Assembly (NCBI GenBank): GCA_947303085.1
Contig: CAMYXP010000001.1
Location: 643,199 to 707,198, forward strand
DNA: 64,000 bases
Direction of reading: 5' to 3'
Source of the DNA: an uncultured Bacteroidales bacterium
GTDB lineage: Bacteria; Bacteroidota; Bacteroidia; Bacteroidales; F082
The notes below the pieces were generated by a model. It did not search any database. It saw nothing but the letters and a program-made list of their open reading frames with translations, and was not told where the DNA came from. A program made the translations under genes and the position numbers. Positions 29,566 to 37,902 of this stretch are shown piece by piece. Within the stretch, counting starts at the first letter, position 1, and each line of letters starts with the position of its first letter.

Positions 29566-29573
29566 CAAAATTA
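29566..29573 (-). promoter_or_regulatory. Bacteroidota -7 box for the GH97 gene
   Basis: TAATTTTG on the minus strand, 73 nt before the ATG; divergent from the pepE box 33 nt away. Confidence 0.6.
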
Positions 29574-29605
29574 AACTAAATATCTTTTCGTATCTAAAAA
29601 TTCTT

Positions 29606-29613
29606 TAATTTTG
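29606..29613 (+). promoter_or_regulatory. Bacteroidota -7 box for pepE
   Basis: TAATTTTG, 22 nt before the ATG at 29636. Confidence 0.65.
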
Positions 29614-29635
29614 TAAAAATTTTAAAAAATAAACT

Positions 29636-30400
29636 ATGAGAAATTTACTATTAATCAGCAATTCAACAAACTTTGGTGAAACATATTTGGCTTGGGCAAT
29701 GACTCAGCTCGAGCAGTTTTTCGAAAAAAATAAACTCGGCGCGAAGACCAAGGTCGCTTTCGTTCCTTTCGCTGGCGTTTTCATCGGCGGAAATCCTTAT
29801 CCGAAGAGCTATGATGCTTATACTGAGAAGGTTAAGAAAGTTTTCAACGAGAAATTGGGTGTCGAAAAGTTCGTATCGGTCCACGAAGTAGAGGATAAAG
29901 TGGGTCTTGTGAAGACTGCCGACTGCATCGTCGTAGGTGGCGGCAACACCTTCCATCTCGTCGCGGAATTGCATAAATTCGGACTTATGCAAGCCATAGC
30001 TGAATGCGCCAACAACGGCACGCCTTACATCGGATGGAGTGCCGGCTCAAACATCGCTTGCCCTACTCTCTGCACCACAAACGATATGCCTATAGTGCAG
30101 CCTGCAAGCTTTAATACATTGAATCTCATACCTTTCCAGATAAATCCTCATTATCTCGACCCGCATCCTGAAATCGACAAGATGATAAAACATGGCGGCG
30201 AGACTCGTCAGGACCGTATCAACGAATATCTCGCGGTGCGCCAGGAGATGAAGGTCGTCGGATTGCGTGAAGCCACAGCGATTTGGGTGGTTGGCGACAA
30301 GTATTTCCTCAAAGGCGGCAAGAAAATGATGATTTTCCAATACGGCAAGGAACCTGTCGAGCTCGAACCTAATCAGGAAATAACGAAATTCGTGCTGTGA
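29636..30400 (+). CDS. pepE: Dipeptidase E (alpha-aspartyl dipeptidase, S51)
   Basis: A 254-residue cytoplasmic serine peptidase that cleaves dipeptides with N-terminal Asp. Family signatures: NSTNFGETYLAWA near the start, AFVPFAG, CIVVGGGNTFHLVAELHKFG, the nucleophile segment GWSAGSNIACPT, QINPHYLDPHPE and TRQDRINEYL. The catalytic Ser is in GWSAGS and the His in the NPHYLDPHP region. It is a little longer than the E. coli enzyme (229 aa). It has its own close promoter and is followed after 85 nt by the exported-protein run. The coding sequence has no signal peptide. Confidence 0.95.
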   Translation: MRNLLLISNSTNFGETYLAWAMTQLEQFFEKNKLGAKTKVAFVPFAGVFIGGNPYPKSYDAYTEKVKKVFNEKLGVEKFVSVHEVEDKVGLVKTADCIVVGGGNTFHLVAELHKFGLMQAIAECANNGTPYIGWSAGSNIACPTLCTTNDMPIVQPASFNTLNLIPFQINPHYLDPHPEIDKMIKHGGETRQDRINEYLAVRQEMKVVGLREATAIWVVGDKYFLKGGKKMMIFQYGKEPVELEPNQEITKFVL

Positions 30401-30446
30401 TTGTGAATAAAATGCGTTTTTTCTTGTTTTGTAAAAGAAAAATGTT

Positions 30447-30454
30447 TATATTTG
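30447..30454 (+). promoter_or_regulatory. Bacteroidota -7 box for the 30.5-37.8 kb run
   Basis: TATATTTG, 30 nt before the ATG at 30485. No other TAnnTTTG box was noticed in the gaps up to 37404, so one transcript could cover seven genes. Confidence 0.6.
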
Positions 30455-30484
30455 CAAATTTTATAGAAAATTAATAATTAAAAT

Positions 30485-31069
30485 ATGAAAAAGATATTTT
30501 ACCTCGTGATTGCGGTGTTGTTGCTCTCGGCAATTCCTGAAATCTCATTTGCCCAGTCGAACGACCCGTTCGATAATGAGACTCTTAAAGCGACAGGCAC
30601 CACAACAAAACGCGAAAAGAAAGTCGACCGTAAGAAAAAGGTTGAGACTGAAGAGGTTACAACAGCAAAACCTCAGCCGCAGCCACAACCGAAACCTGTT
30701 GTTGAAGAGGTTAAAGTAAACGATATGGTGGTCTCCAACCCTTGTGATGAATGGCTCGATTTCGAGTTAGTCTCTTTGGTTGGAAGCAGAGGATCACAAA
30801 CCGTAAAGCTTACCGCTAAAATCACAAATCATAAGAGCAATAAGAGAATGTATGTCGGTGGAAATTTCATCGCCTACGATAGCGAAGGCGAGGAGCATAG
30901 AACCGGTTATTACAGCGGATATGATATGCTTACCGATATCACGGTGAAGTTTTCACTTGATGTTCCTGGGAAAATCAACCCGGCTAAAACAAAAGTTATG
31001 CCTGTCATCAGCTTCAACATTGATGACTGCCGCATCGAATTGAGAAACGTGCCAATTGATTGGAAATAA
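30485..31069 (+). CDS. Exported protein of unknown function (194 aa)
   Basis: Family not recognised. Signal peptide MKKIFYLVIAVLLLSAIPEI with cleavage near SFAQ; then a charged linker (KREKKVDRKKKVETEE) and a proline-glutamine stretch (PQPQPQPKP); residues ~80-194 are a beta-rich domain starting NPCDEWLDFELVSLVGSRG and containing VKLTAKITNHKSNKRMYVGG, which looks like an immunoglobulin-type or FxLD-type periplasmic fold (a sandwich of about eight strands). It opens a run of genes with gaps of 12-17 nt, the next being a DUF6175 protein. The linker suggests that it may span part of the periplasm from an anchor, but no lipobox is present. Confidence 0.75.
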   Translation: MKKIFYLVIAVLLLSAIPEISFAQSNDPFDNETLKATGTTTKREKKVDRKKKVETEEVTTAKPQPQPQPKPVVEEVKVNDMVVSNPCDEWLDFELVSLVGSRGSQTVKLTAKITNHKSNKRMYVGGNFIAYDSEGEEHRTGYYSGYDMLTDITVKFSLDVPGKINPAKTKVMPVISFNIDDCRIELRNVPIDWK

Positions 31070-31081
31070 AAATGTTTTGTT

Positions 31082-32518
31082 ATGAGAAATATTACAAAAT
31101 TCGCTTTTATTCAAGCTGTGGCGTTGCTGCTTTTGGCAAACACGGCTTTCGCGCAGAAACAAAATGAGAAAAGATCGGTCCTCGACCAGCAGTATGAGGT
31201 GCAATATTCCGGCGTAGGTCAGGACGGGACAAAGGTTTTCACTGTCATCACAACAGCTAAAGACGCCACCGAAGGTGTCGAGATGGCTAAACGTGACGCT
31301 GTGGCAGCCTGTCTTTTCCGTGGAATAGCGGCTTCGGGACAAACCAAAGCCACTCCGGCTATCGTGTCTTACGACGTGGCTGAGAAAAACATCGATTTCT
31401 TCGAGAATTTCCTGGCACTTCCGACAAAGAAGACCCCTGGCGGACAATATCATCGTTTCATCAACAGAACGGGTAACCCTCAGACCGTGAAAAACGGCAA
31501 GGCTTACAACGTCTCGATTGAGGTTCAGGTGAAATACGACGAACTCGTGAAATACATGCAGGATAAAGGCTATGCTACAGATGTCAAGACCACAACTGCC
31601 GGAAAATATGCCAAACCTATCCTGATGGTCGTTCCGTCGGATGTCTACTGCAACGACATGGGATTCGTACAGAAATGGAAAGACGAGAACGGCAACGTGC
31701 AGACTATCCCTAACTACGATATCTTCGGCCGTGAAGACAGCCGCGACCTGCGTCTCGTGATAGCTTCACTGAATGAGATTTTCAAAAACAAAGGCTTTGA
31801 GACACAGAGCCTTGAGTTCCTCCTCAAAAGCCTAAAACAGGAAGAACAGGAGAACGCTCTTATCGGTGACGACTACGAACTCGACGGCCAGATCGTTGAG
31901 TCGCCAATCGACCGCATCAAACGTACCGCTAACGTCGATTTCATCGTCGACCTTGACTTCGAGGTGATGGAAAAAGGCATGGGACGTTATATCACATTCA
32001 ACATGAGAGCCGTCGACGTGAGTGCTAACGCTAGAGAAATAGCTCACGCTCACGGCGATGGAAAACCGTCTAACTCAGCTACAGTCAACACTTTGCTTGA
32101 AGAAGCTGTGCTTAATCACATGGATGGTTTCTGCAAGAAACTGCAGGATGAATTCGTCGACATGTCGAAAAACGGCCGTATGATTACCGTGAAAATCAAG
32201 AGAACCGACAACTCTCCATACAACCTCTTGAGAGATACCTTCGTGTTTGAAGGCGAACAAACAGCCTTGAACGATATCATCTACTATTGGTTGCAGGACA
32301 ACACCGTCGATGGCAACCCTACAAGAACCATCACTCCTAACGTGCTGACATTCAATCAGGTGATGATTCCATTGACAAAAGAAGGCCGTCGTGGCGCTAT
32401 CCAACGTGTTGATACTCAAAGCTATCTGACAGGTTTGCAAAGCTTCCTGAGAAACAATTACAGTATCGACGGCACCATCTATATGCGCGGCCCGAGCGAG
32501 GTTTGGTTGGTTTTATAA
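31082..32518 (+). CDS. Exported DUF6175-like protein
   Basis: A 478-residue exported protein (signal peptide ending NTAFAQ). Residues ~45-110 contain VFTVITTAKDATEGVEMAKR and DAVAACLFRGIAASGQTKAT, the segment by which I place it in DUF6175, a Bacteroidota family of unknown function; the middle (~180-330) has SDVYCNDMGFVQKW and NVDFIVDLDFEVMEKGMGRY; the C-terminal third carries a domain resembling the protein-family seen with curli or LPP20-type lipoproteins (LNDIIYYWLQDN). No enzyme motif. It is the second gene in the run, 17 nt from the next. The genes around it code for two LPP20-like proteins, suggesting a common envelope complex, but that is an inference. Confidence 0.75.
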   Translation: MRNITKFAFIQAVALLLLANTAFAQKQNEKRSVLDQQYEVQYSGVGQDGTKVFTVITTAKDATEGVEMAKRDAVAACLFRGIAASGQTKATPAIVSYDVAEKNIDFFENFLALPTKKTPGGQYHRFINRTGNPQTVKNGKAYNVSIEVQVKYDELVKYMQDKGYATDVKTTTAGKYAKPILMVVPSDVYCNDMGFVQKWKDENGNVQTIPNYDIFGREDSRDLRLVIASLNEIFKNKGFETQSLEFLLKSLKQEEQENALIGDDYELDGQIVESPIDRIKRTANVDFIVDLDFEVMEKGMGRYITFNMRAVDVSANAREIAHAHGDGKPSNSATVNTLLEEAVLNHMDGFCKKLQDEFVDMSKNGRMITVKIKRTDNSPYNLLRDTFVFEGEQTALNDIIYYWLQDNTVDGNPTRTITPNVLTFNQVMIPLTKEGRRGAIQRVDTQSYLTGLQSFLRNNYSIDGTIYMRGPSEVWLVL

Positions 32519-32535
32519 TTTAAAATGGTAAGAAA

Positions 32536-33084
32536 ATGAAAAGGATTAAATTGTTTTTATTGGCGGCGCTTGTAATGATTTCAAGCTCTTTGCTGAAAGC
32601 TCAGTCGGAAATGACCTTCGAACAGATGATACCTGTCAGAGTCCTCATGCCTGTTAACAAAGAGGTGAAAGGCGACGCCCTCACGGTGCTTTACAACAGA
32701 ATAAATCAGGCGGTGACACTCAACGGATTAGGCTCTTCGACCAATGAAAGCCGTTTCCTCATCGTCACATCTGTCACGATAATCTCAAAGTCGGTGGTGC
32801 CGGCAGTTCCGCCACAATATACCGCTGAGGTTGAGATGGCATTCTATTTTGTCGATAATGTCAACAAAGTGATTCTCTCGCAGGAGATGATTACCAAGAA
32901 AGGTATCGACAGCAGTGACGACAAAGCTGTGGCGAAAGCTATCAAATATGTTCAGGCTCGTGATCCTAAGTTCAAGAAACTCATAACCATAGGCAAACAA
33001 AGAGCCATAGAGTATTACAAAGCCACTGAAGCGACAGAGTCGGATGAGAACTCAACGCCTGATGTCTCTTGGATTTTTGAATAA
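32536..33084 (+). CDS. Exported protein of unknown function (182 aa)
   Basis: Signal peptide MKRIKLFLLAALVMISSSLL with cleavage near LKAQ. The mature part begins SEMTFEQMIPVRVLMP and includes ALTVLYNRINQAVTLNGLGS, RFLIVTSVTIISKSVVPAVP and a conserved-looking beta hairpin VEMAFYFVDNVNKVILSQEM; the end is acidic (ATESDENSTPDVSWIFE). The pattern of NGLG, RF-I-TSV and ISK-VVP-P-QY resembles small proteins that accompany DUF6175 genes in gut Bacteroidota, but I cannot name a family. Gaps of 17 and 15 nt to its neighbours indicate co-transcription. Confidence 0.75.
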   Translation: MKRIKLFLLAALVMISSSLLKAQSEMTFEQMIPVRVLMPVNKEVKGDALTVLYNRINQAVTLNGLGSSTNESRFLIVTSVTIISKSVVPAVPPQYTAEVEMAFYFVDNVNKVILSQEMITKKGIDSSDDKAVAKAIKYVQARDPKFKKLITIGKQRAIEYYKATEATESDENSTPDVSWIFE

Positions 33085-33099
33085 TGAAATTTTGAAGTT

Positions 33100-34026
33100 A
33101 TGAAAAAGATATTGATAATAGCACTCAGTTTGATTCTCCCTCTTTGCACATTCGCACAGAAAAAAGGCTTCAAACTCGTGGAAAAAAGCGGCGAAAAACC
33201 TGAATGGGTCGGAAAAGGCAGCGTAAAAGACTTTATCATCGTCCAGTCCGACAAACCAACTATCGATGAGGCTAAAGCCGACGCCATGCAGAAAGTGCGC
33301 GCTGAGATAGCCTCGTCGGTGGCGACAAATGTGATGCGTACTGTCAACTCTTATACCCAAAAGACCATCGAAGACGGTAACGCGACAACCAACGCCACTA
33401 TGTCGATAGAATCAACTTCTAAAATAGCTAAAATGCCTGCTATTCAAGGAGTTAGCATCACTAAGGCAGAGACATATCAGGAGCTGTTTAAAAATAAGAA
33501 GACAGGTGAGGAATATTACAACCTCTATGTGAAATACCCATTCTCGCAGTTCGACCTCGTGGAACTCGTCACAGCATACGAGAAACATGAGAAAGAGATT
33601 GATAATCAAATCGCTGAATATGAAGACGGACTCGATAATATCGAATCGGTTGAACAGATCGACGCTGCAATCATTGCACTCGGAGCGCTTTCGAAAGAAC
33701 TCGGTAGCGATGATGCCAGAGTCGACAGAATCAGCGGAATATCAAACAGATACATCGCGATTTATGATAATATCATCATTGATATCGTCAATAATGTGAA
33801 AGGACAACTCACTGTCAGACTCGTTTACAACGGCAAGACCGTCGCCACATCACAAAAACCACGTGTTTCGTCGAATTGCGCGGCGCAGTTTAATGTGAAA
33901 AACGATGATAACAATGTGATTATCAACTACAATGCCGATTATTGCTACGATCAAGACGATAATTATATTGAGATTAGATTCAGATTCGGCTCGAAATTCG
34001 TGAAAGAAAAAGCATATTTTAAATAG
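33100..34026 (+). CDS. Exported LPP20-like protein
   Basis: A 308-residue exported protein (signal peptide MKKILIIALSLILPLCTFAQ). Residues ~30-150 resemble the LPP20 lipoprotein domain: EKPEWVGKGSVKDFIIVQSD followed by the helix DEAKADAMQKVRAEIASSVA and a C-terminal strand EEYYNLYVKYPFSQFDL. The second half has a coiled helix (AYEKHEKEIDNQIAEYEDGL) and a beta domain (GQLTVRLVYNGKTVATSQKP). There is no lipobox Cys in the signal, so it should be soluble in the periplasm or surface exposed. It lies 41 nt before another LPP20-like gene, this one a lipoprotein, and the pair may form hetero-oligomers. Confidence 0.75.
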   Translation: MKKILIIALSLILPLCTFAQKKGFKLVEKSGEKPEWVGKGSVKDFIIVQSDKPTIDEAKADAMQKVRAEIASSVATNVMRTVNSYTQKTIEDGNATTNATMSIESTSKIAKMPAIQGVSITKAETYQELFKNKKTGEEYYNLYVKYPFSQFDLVELVTAYEKHEKEIDNQIAEYEDGLDNIESVEQIDAAIIALGALSKELGSDDARVDRISGISNRYIAIYDNIIIDIVNNVKGQLTVRLVYNGKTVATSQKPRVSSNCAAQFNVKNDDNNVIINYNADYCYDQDDNYIEIRFRFGSKFVKEKAYFK

Positions 34027-34067
34027 AAATAATCAACAAACAAATTACTAACTAAAAATTTATTATC

Positions 34068-34673
34068 ATGAAAAAACTCGGTTTAATTTTAGGAATCGCA
34101 TTGATTTCATTGGCAGCAATTTCATGCGGCTCAAGCAAAAAAGCAACAAAACAGGACGCACCGGCTCAGCAGCCAGCTCCAGTAGTTCAAAATCAACCTG
34201 CAGGTTTGCCATGTCCTGACTGCGTAGCAACAGCAACCAAATTCAAATATCTGGCTCAGACAGTCGCTGAAAGCGAATACGATATCCAGAGTGCGCGTAT
34301 CTTCGCTGAGCAGAACGCTCGCGACGGTCTTCAGGCTATGATCGAGTCAGTCGTTACAAGATCAGTCGACCAGTTTACACAGCAACACCGCGATGGCAAC
34401 AATGTTAAAAACATTGCAAAAGGCACCATCCAGTCAGTTGGTATCATCAAAGGTAAGATCAAGAACACTCCTGTGACATGCTGGGATGCTCAGCCTAGCA
34501 AGCTCACTCCAGGTAAGATCGCTGTTTATGTTTGCGTTGAATACAATGCAGAAGAGGTCTATGAGCAGGTTGTTGAGACAATGAGCGCCGACAGCGAGCT
34601 GAAGATCGACTTCAAGCAGGAGCAGTACAAAAACGACTTTTACAAAGCTTTGGAAGAATACAGCAATAATTAA
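34068..34673 (+). CDS. LPP20-like lipoprotein
   Basis: A 201-residue lipoprotein (signal MKKLGLILGIALISLAAISC, lipobox AISC, Cys20), then a Gln/Pro/Ala-rich tether (PAQQPAPVVQNQPAG). The domain from ~60 has the LPP20-type helix SEYDIQSARIFAEQNARDGL with QAMIESVVTRSVDQF, and the strand KIAVYVCVEYNAEEVYEQVV. Two Cys (PCPDC) precede the domain. The codon use is more biased than that of its neighbours, which points to high expression. The stop lies 2 nt before the ATG of the Ca2+ ATPase gene, so the two are very likely on one message. Confidence 0.8.
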   Translation: MKKLGLILGIALISLAAISCGSSKKATKQDAPAQQPAPVVQNQPAGLPCPDCVATATKFKYLAQTVAESEYDIQSARIFAEQNARDGLQAMIESVVTRSVDQFTQQHRDGNNVKNIAKGTIQSVGIIKGKIKNTPVTCWDAQPSKLTPGKIAVYVCVEYNAEEVYEQVVETMSADSELKIDFKQEQYKNDFYKALEEYSNN

Positions 34674-34675
34674 TA

Positions 34676-37402
34676 ATGAAATATCAAGGGCTTAATGCCA
34701 AGCAAGTAGAAGAAAGCCGTGCTAAGCACGGCTTTAATATTCTCACTCCACCTAAAAAGGAGTCTGTTTTTCATCAGTTTTTGGGCAAATTCAAGGATTC
34801 TATCATACAAATCCTTCTGATAGCCCTTGTCTTGTCGGTCGGAGTGGCTGTATATCAATATGTTACGACTGACGAGGGTGCTGGCGTTTTGCTCGAGCCA
34901 CTTGGTATTTTCATAGCGATAATGTTGGCGACATGTGTCGGTTTTATCTTCGAGCTGAGCGCCAACAAAAAATTCGACATCCTCAATCAAGTCAATGATG
35001 AGGAGACCGTCAAAGTGATTCGTGACGGCAACGTCACCCTAGTGCAACGCCGCGAGATAGTGGTGGGCGACATCGTGGTGATTGAAACCGGCGACGAAGT
35101 GCCTGCCGACGGCGTGCTGCTAGACGCCTTTTCGCTGCAGGTCAACGAATCGGATCTTACAGGCGAGCCGATGGCAAGAAAAACCATCGACGAAAACGAC
35201 TTCAACGACGAAGCCACCTATCCGTCAAACTGGGTGATGCGTGGTAGCAAAGTTATTGACGGTCATGGAGTTATGCAGGTCGAGAGGGTAGGCGACGAGA
35301 CCGAATGGGGCAAGGTTTACAAAGGCTCACAAATCGATAGCAACGTCAAGACACCTTTAAACATCCAACTCGACAAACTTGGACAGGTAATATGCTATGC
35401 GAGCTATATAATAGCAGCTATAATCCTAGTGACACGTTTTGTGATGTATTTTGTCCATGTCGACCCGATTGGCGACGGCGTCGAATGGCTGAAATTCGCG
35501 CAATATGCTCTTAACACATTGATGATTGCTGTCACAATTATCGTGGTGGCGGTGCCTGAAGGTCTGCCGATGAGCGTCACTCTCAGTCTTGCTTTGAGCA
35601 TGCGTAGAATGCTGACAACCAACAACTTAGTCAGAAAGATGCATGCCTGCGAGACCATGGGCGCCGCAACCGTCATCTGTACCGACAAAACCGGCACTCT
35701 GACGCAAAACCAGATGAGTGTCAGCGAGATATTGTCATATCGCAAGATCGACGATATACTGCGCGAGAGCATCGCGGTCAACACCACCGCACATCTCGAT
35801 TTTACTGATAAAGAGAAGATAAAAGTGATTGGCAATCCTACCGAAGGAGCCATGTTGCTGTGGCTTAACTCGTTGGGAGCCAATTATTTAAAATATAGAG
35901 AGGATCTCAAACTTCTGTATCAGGTGCCTTTCTCCACGAAATATAAGTTCATGGCTACTATCGTCGACTCGAAGATATTCAACAAGCCGATGTTTTATGT
36001 GAAAGGCGCGCCTGAAATCATCCTCGCTCATTGTAATAGAATTGCTACCGATTCGGGAGCTGTTGATATTGAAAAATATCGAAAGGATATTGAAAATCAA
36101 CTGCTTGCGTATGGTAACAAGGCTATGAGGACTTTGGCGTTGGCATATAAGGAGGCCGATCCGGACGAACAGTCGTTTGACCCGAAGACCGACAATCTGG
36201 TGGCTGAAAACCTTGTATTCTTGGCTGCTTTCGCTATTGCCGACCCGATCCGCTCTGATGTGGCCGATGCCGTGGCAAGCTGCATGAACGCTGGCATCGA
36301 CGTGAAAATTGTCACTGGCGACACTCCTGGTACAGCTATCGAGATCGGACGGCAGCTCGGATTGTGGAAAGACACCGACCAGAAAGACTTCAACCATATC
36401 TCGGGCAAGGATTTTGAGGCGCTTTCCGACGAGGAGGCGAAACGTCGTATTCCATTGATAAAGATTATGTCGCGCGCGCGTCCTATGGACAAGGAACGCC
36501 TTGTGCGTCTGCAGCAATATAACGGCGAAGTGGTTGCTGTCACAGGTGATGGCACCAACGACGCTCCGGCTTTGAAAGCGGCGCAGGTGGGACTCTCGAT
36601 GGGCGACGGTACCACAGTGGCGAAAGAAGCATCCGACATCACCATACTCGACAACTCGTTCAAGAGCATCGCCCGTGCTGTGATGTGGGGACGCTCGCTG
36701 TATCTGAACATCCAGCGTTTCATACTGTTCCAGATGACAATCAACGTGGCGGCTTGCCTCGTGGTGATGTTCGGCGCCTTGCTTGGCACCGACGCCGTCC
36801 TGACAGTGACGCAGATGCTCTGGGTGAACCTTATCATGGATACATTCGCGGCTCTGGCATTAGCCTCGTTGCCGCCTTCAGAAGCCGTGATGAACGAGAA
36901 ACCGCGTGCAAAAGACGCTCACATCCTCACCAAACCGATGATTTACTCGATTTTCACCGTGGGCGTGCTGTTTGTTCTCATCATGCTAGGATTTGTACAG
37001 TATTTCAAACACGTCGAGGTGAATACTCTCGCCGATTTCTCGGTCATCGATTATCTTAATAATTACTTCAATTTCAAAACGTTAGATGGCGAAAAATATA
37101 CAACTTACGAGCATTCGCTGACGTTTACGATATTCGTTTTCCTGCAGTTCTGGAATCTTTTCAACGCAAAAGCTTATCACACTGGAAAAACGGCTTTCGC
37201 CAATGCCGCCAAGAGTTTCGGAGGCTTTGAACTGGCTCTGGTGATAATTCTTGTCGGACAGTTTGTCATTGTCACGTTCGGAAGCGAGATGTTCGGCGTT
37301 GAACCTCTCAAATGGCAAGACTGGCTTATATGTCTGCTCGGCACAAGCCCTGTCATTTTAATCGGTGAAATTGTACGACTTGTTAAAAAAGAAACTATTT
37401 GA
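34676..37402 (+). CDS. Calcium-translocating P-type ATPase, PMCA type
   Basis: A 908-residue P2B-type pump. Order: actuator segment TGEPMARK, transmembrane helix 4 with VPEGLPMSVTLSLALSMRRM, phosphorylation site CTDKTGTLTQNQM (Asp337), nucleotide-binding KGAPEIILAHC, hinge TGDGTNDAPALK (623-634), and transmembrane helix 6 WVNLIMDTFAALALASLPPS whose Asn and Asp are the Ca2+-site residues typical of plasma-membrane Ca2+ ATPases. It uses ATP to export Ca2+ from the cytoplasm. No calmodulin-binding tail is visible. It starts 2 nt after the LPP20-like lipoprotein and its stop overlaps closely with aroQ (1 nt gap). The linkage of a Ca2+ pump with exported proteins of unknown function is unusual. 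Confidence 0.95.
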   Translation: MKYQGLNAKQVEESRAKHGFNILTPPKKESVFHQFLGKFKDSIIQILLIALVLSVGVAVYQYVTTDEGAGVLLEPLGIFIAIMLATCVGFIFELSANKKFDILNQVNDEETVKVIRDGNVTLVQRREIVVGDIVVIETGDEVPADGVLLDAFSLQVNESDLTGEPMARKTIDENDFNDEATYPSNWVMRGSKVIDGHGVMQVERVGDETEWGKVYKGSQIDSNVKTPLNIQLDKLGQVICYASYIIAAIILVTRFVMYFVHVDPIGDGVEWLKFAQYALNTLMIAVTIIVVAVPEGLPMSVTLSLALSMRRMLTTNNLVRKMHACETMGAATVICTDKTGTLTQNQMSVSEILSYRKIDDILRESIAVNTTAHLDFTDKEKIKVIGNPTEGAMLLWLNSLGANYLKYREDLKLLYQVPFSTKYKFMATIVDSKIFNKPMFYVKGAPEIILAHCNRIATDSGAVDIEKYRKDIENQLLAYGNKAMRTLALAYKEADPDEQSFDPKTDNLVAENLVFLAAFAIADPIRSDVADAVASCMNAGIDVKIVTGDTPGTAIEIGRQLGLWKDTDQKDFNHISGKDFEALSDEEAKRRIPLIKIMSRARPMDKERLVRLQQYNGEVVAVTGDGTNDAPALKAAQVGLSMGDGTTVAKEASDITILDNSFKSIARAVMWGRSLYLNIQRFILFQMTINVAACLVVMFGALLGTDAVLTVTQMLWVNLIMDTFAALALASLPPSEAVMNEKPRAKDAHILTKPMIYSIFTVGVLFVLIMLGFVQYFKHVEVNTLADFSVIDYLNNYFNFKTLDGEKYTTYEHSLTFTIFVFLQFWNLFNAKAYHTGKTAFANAAKSFGGFELALVIILVGQFVIVTFGSEMFGVEPLKWQDWLICLLGTSPVILIGEIVRLVKKETI

Positions 37403-37403
37403 T

Positions 37404-37823
37404 ATGAGAATCTTGATATTAAACGGACCGAATCTTAACCTTATCGGTAGAAGAGAGCCTGAAATATATGGTAATCAATCACTTGATGAGTTTATTGACA
37501 CATTGAAACAACGCTTCCACGATTGCGAAATCGACTCTTTTCAGTCGAATCACGAGGGAGTTTTGATTGATAAATTGCAAGAGGCAATGGATAAGTACGA
37601 CGGCGTTGTTATGAATCCAGGCGGTTATGCCCACACCTCAATCGCATTAATGGATACCGTCAAAGCTATAAAAATTCCTGTTGTCGAGGTTCATATCTCA
37701 AATATTTTCGAAAGAGAGGCATTCCGACAACATTCCTATACTGCCGAAGCCGCAGTGAAATCAATCGCCGGACACGGTTTGGAAGGCTACGCCGAAGCTG
37801 TGGAATATCTTGTGAAACGATAA
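37404..37823 (+). CDS. aroQ: 3-dehydroquinate dehydratase, type II
   Basis: A 139-residue enzyme of the shikimate pathway (3-dehydroquinate to 3-dehydroshikimate). The N terminus MRILILNGPNLNLIGRREPE, the catalytic-Tyr segment IYGNQS, FQSNHEG, NPGGYAHTSIALMD and the His segment EVHISNIFEREAFRQHSY are all present. A longer frame begins at 37365 inside the ATPase gene, but conserved sequence starts at 37404. Typical length for AroQ dodecamer subunits is 140-150, so it is complete. Being last in a run of envelope genes it has no obvious functional link to them. Confidence 0.95.
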   Translation: MRILILNGPNLNLIGRREPEIYGNQSLDEFIDTLKQRFHDCEIDSFQSNHEGVLIDKLQEAMDKYDGVVMNPGGYAHTSIALMDTVKAIKIPVVEVHISNIFEREAFRQHSYTAEAAVKSIAGHGLEGYAEAVEYLVKR

Positions 37824-37824
37824 T

Positions 37825-37897
37825 GTTTTTAGTCATTGTTTTTCGGCTGCCGCTTTTTTTCAAAAATCGAAGGCCTTCAAAATTGATGACTAAAAAC
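37825..37897. repeat. 73-nt element with 12-bp inverted ends
   Basis: GTTTTTAGTCAT (37825-37836) is perfectly complementary to ATGACTAAAAAC (37886-37897). The interior includes a run of T and CGAAGGCCTTC (palindromic GAAGGCCTTC). It fills the gap between convergent aroQ and a glycosyltransferase gene, so it may be a bidirectional terminator or a miniature insertion. Confidence 0.6.
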
Positions 37898-37902
37898 TGT
37901 TG

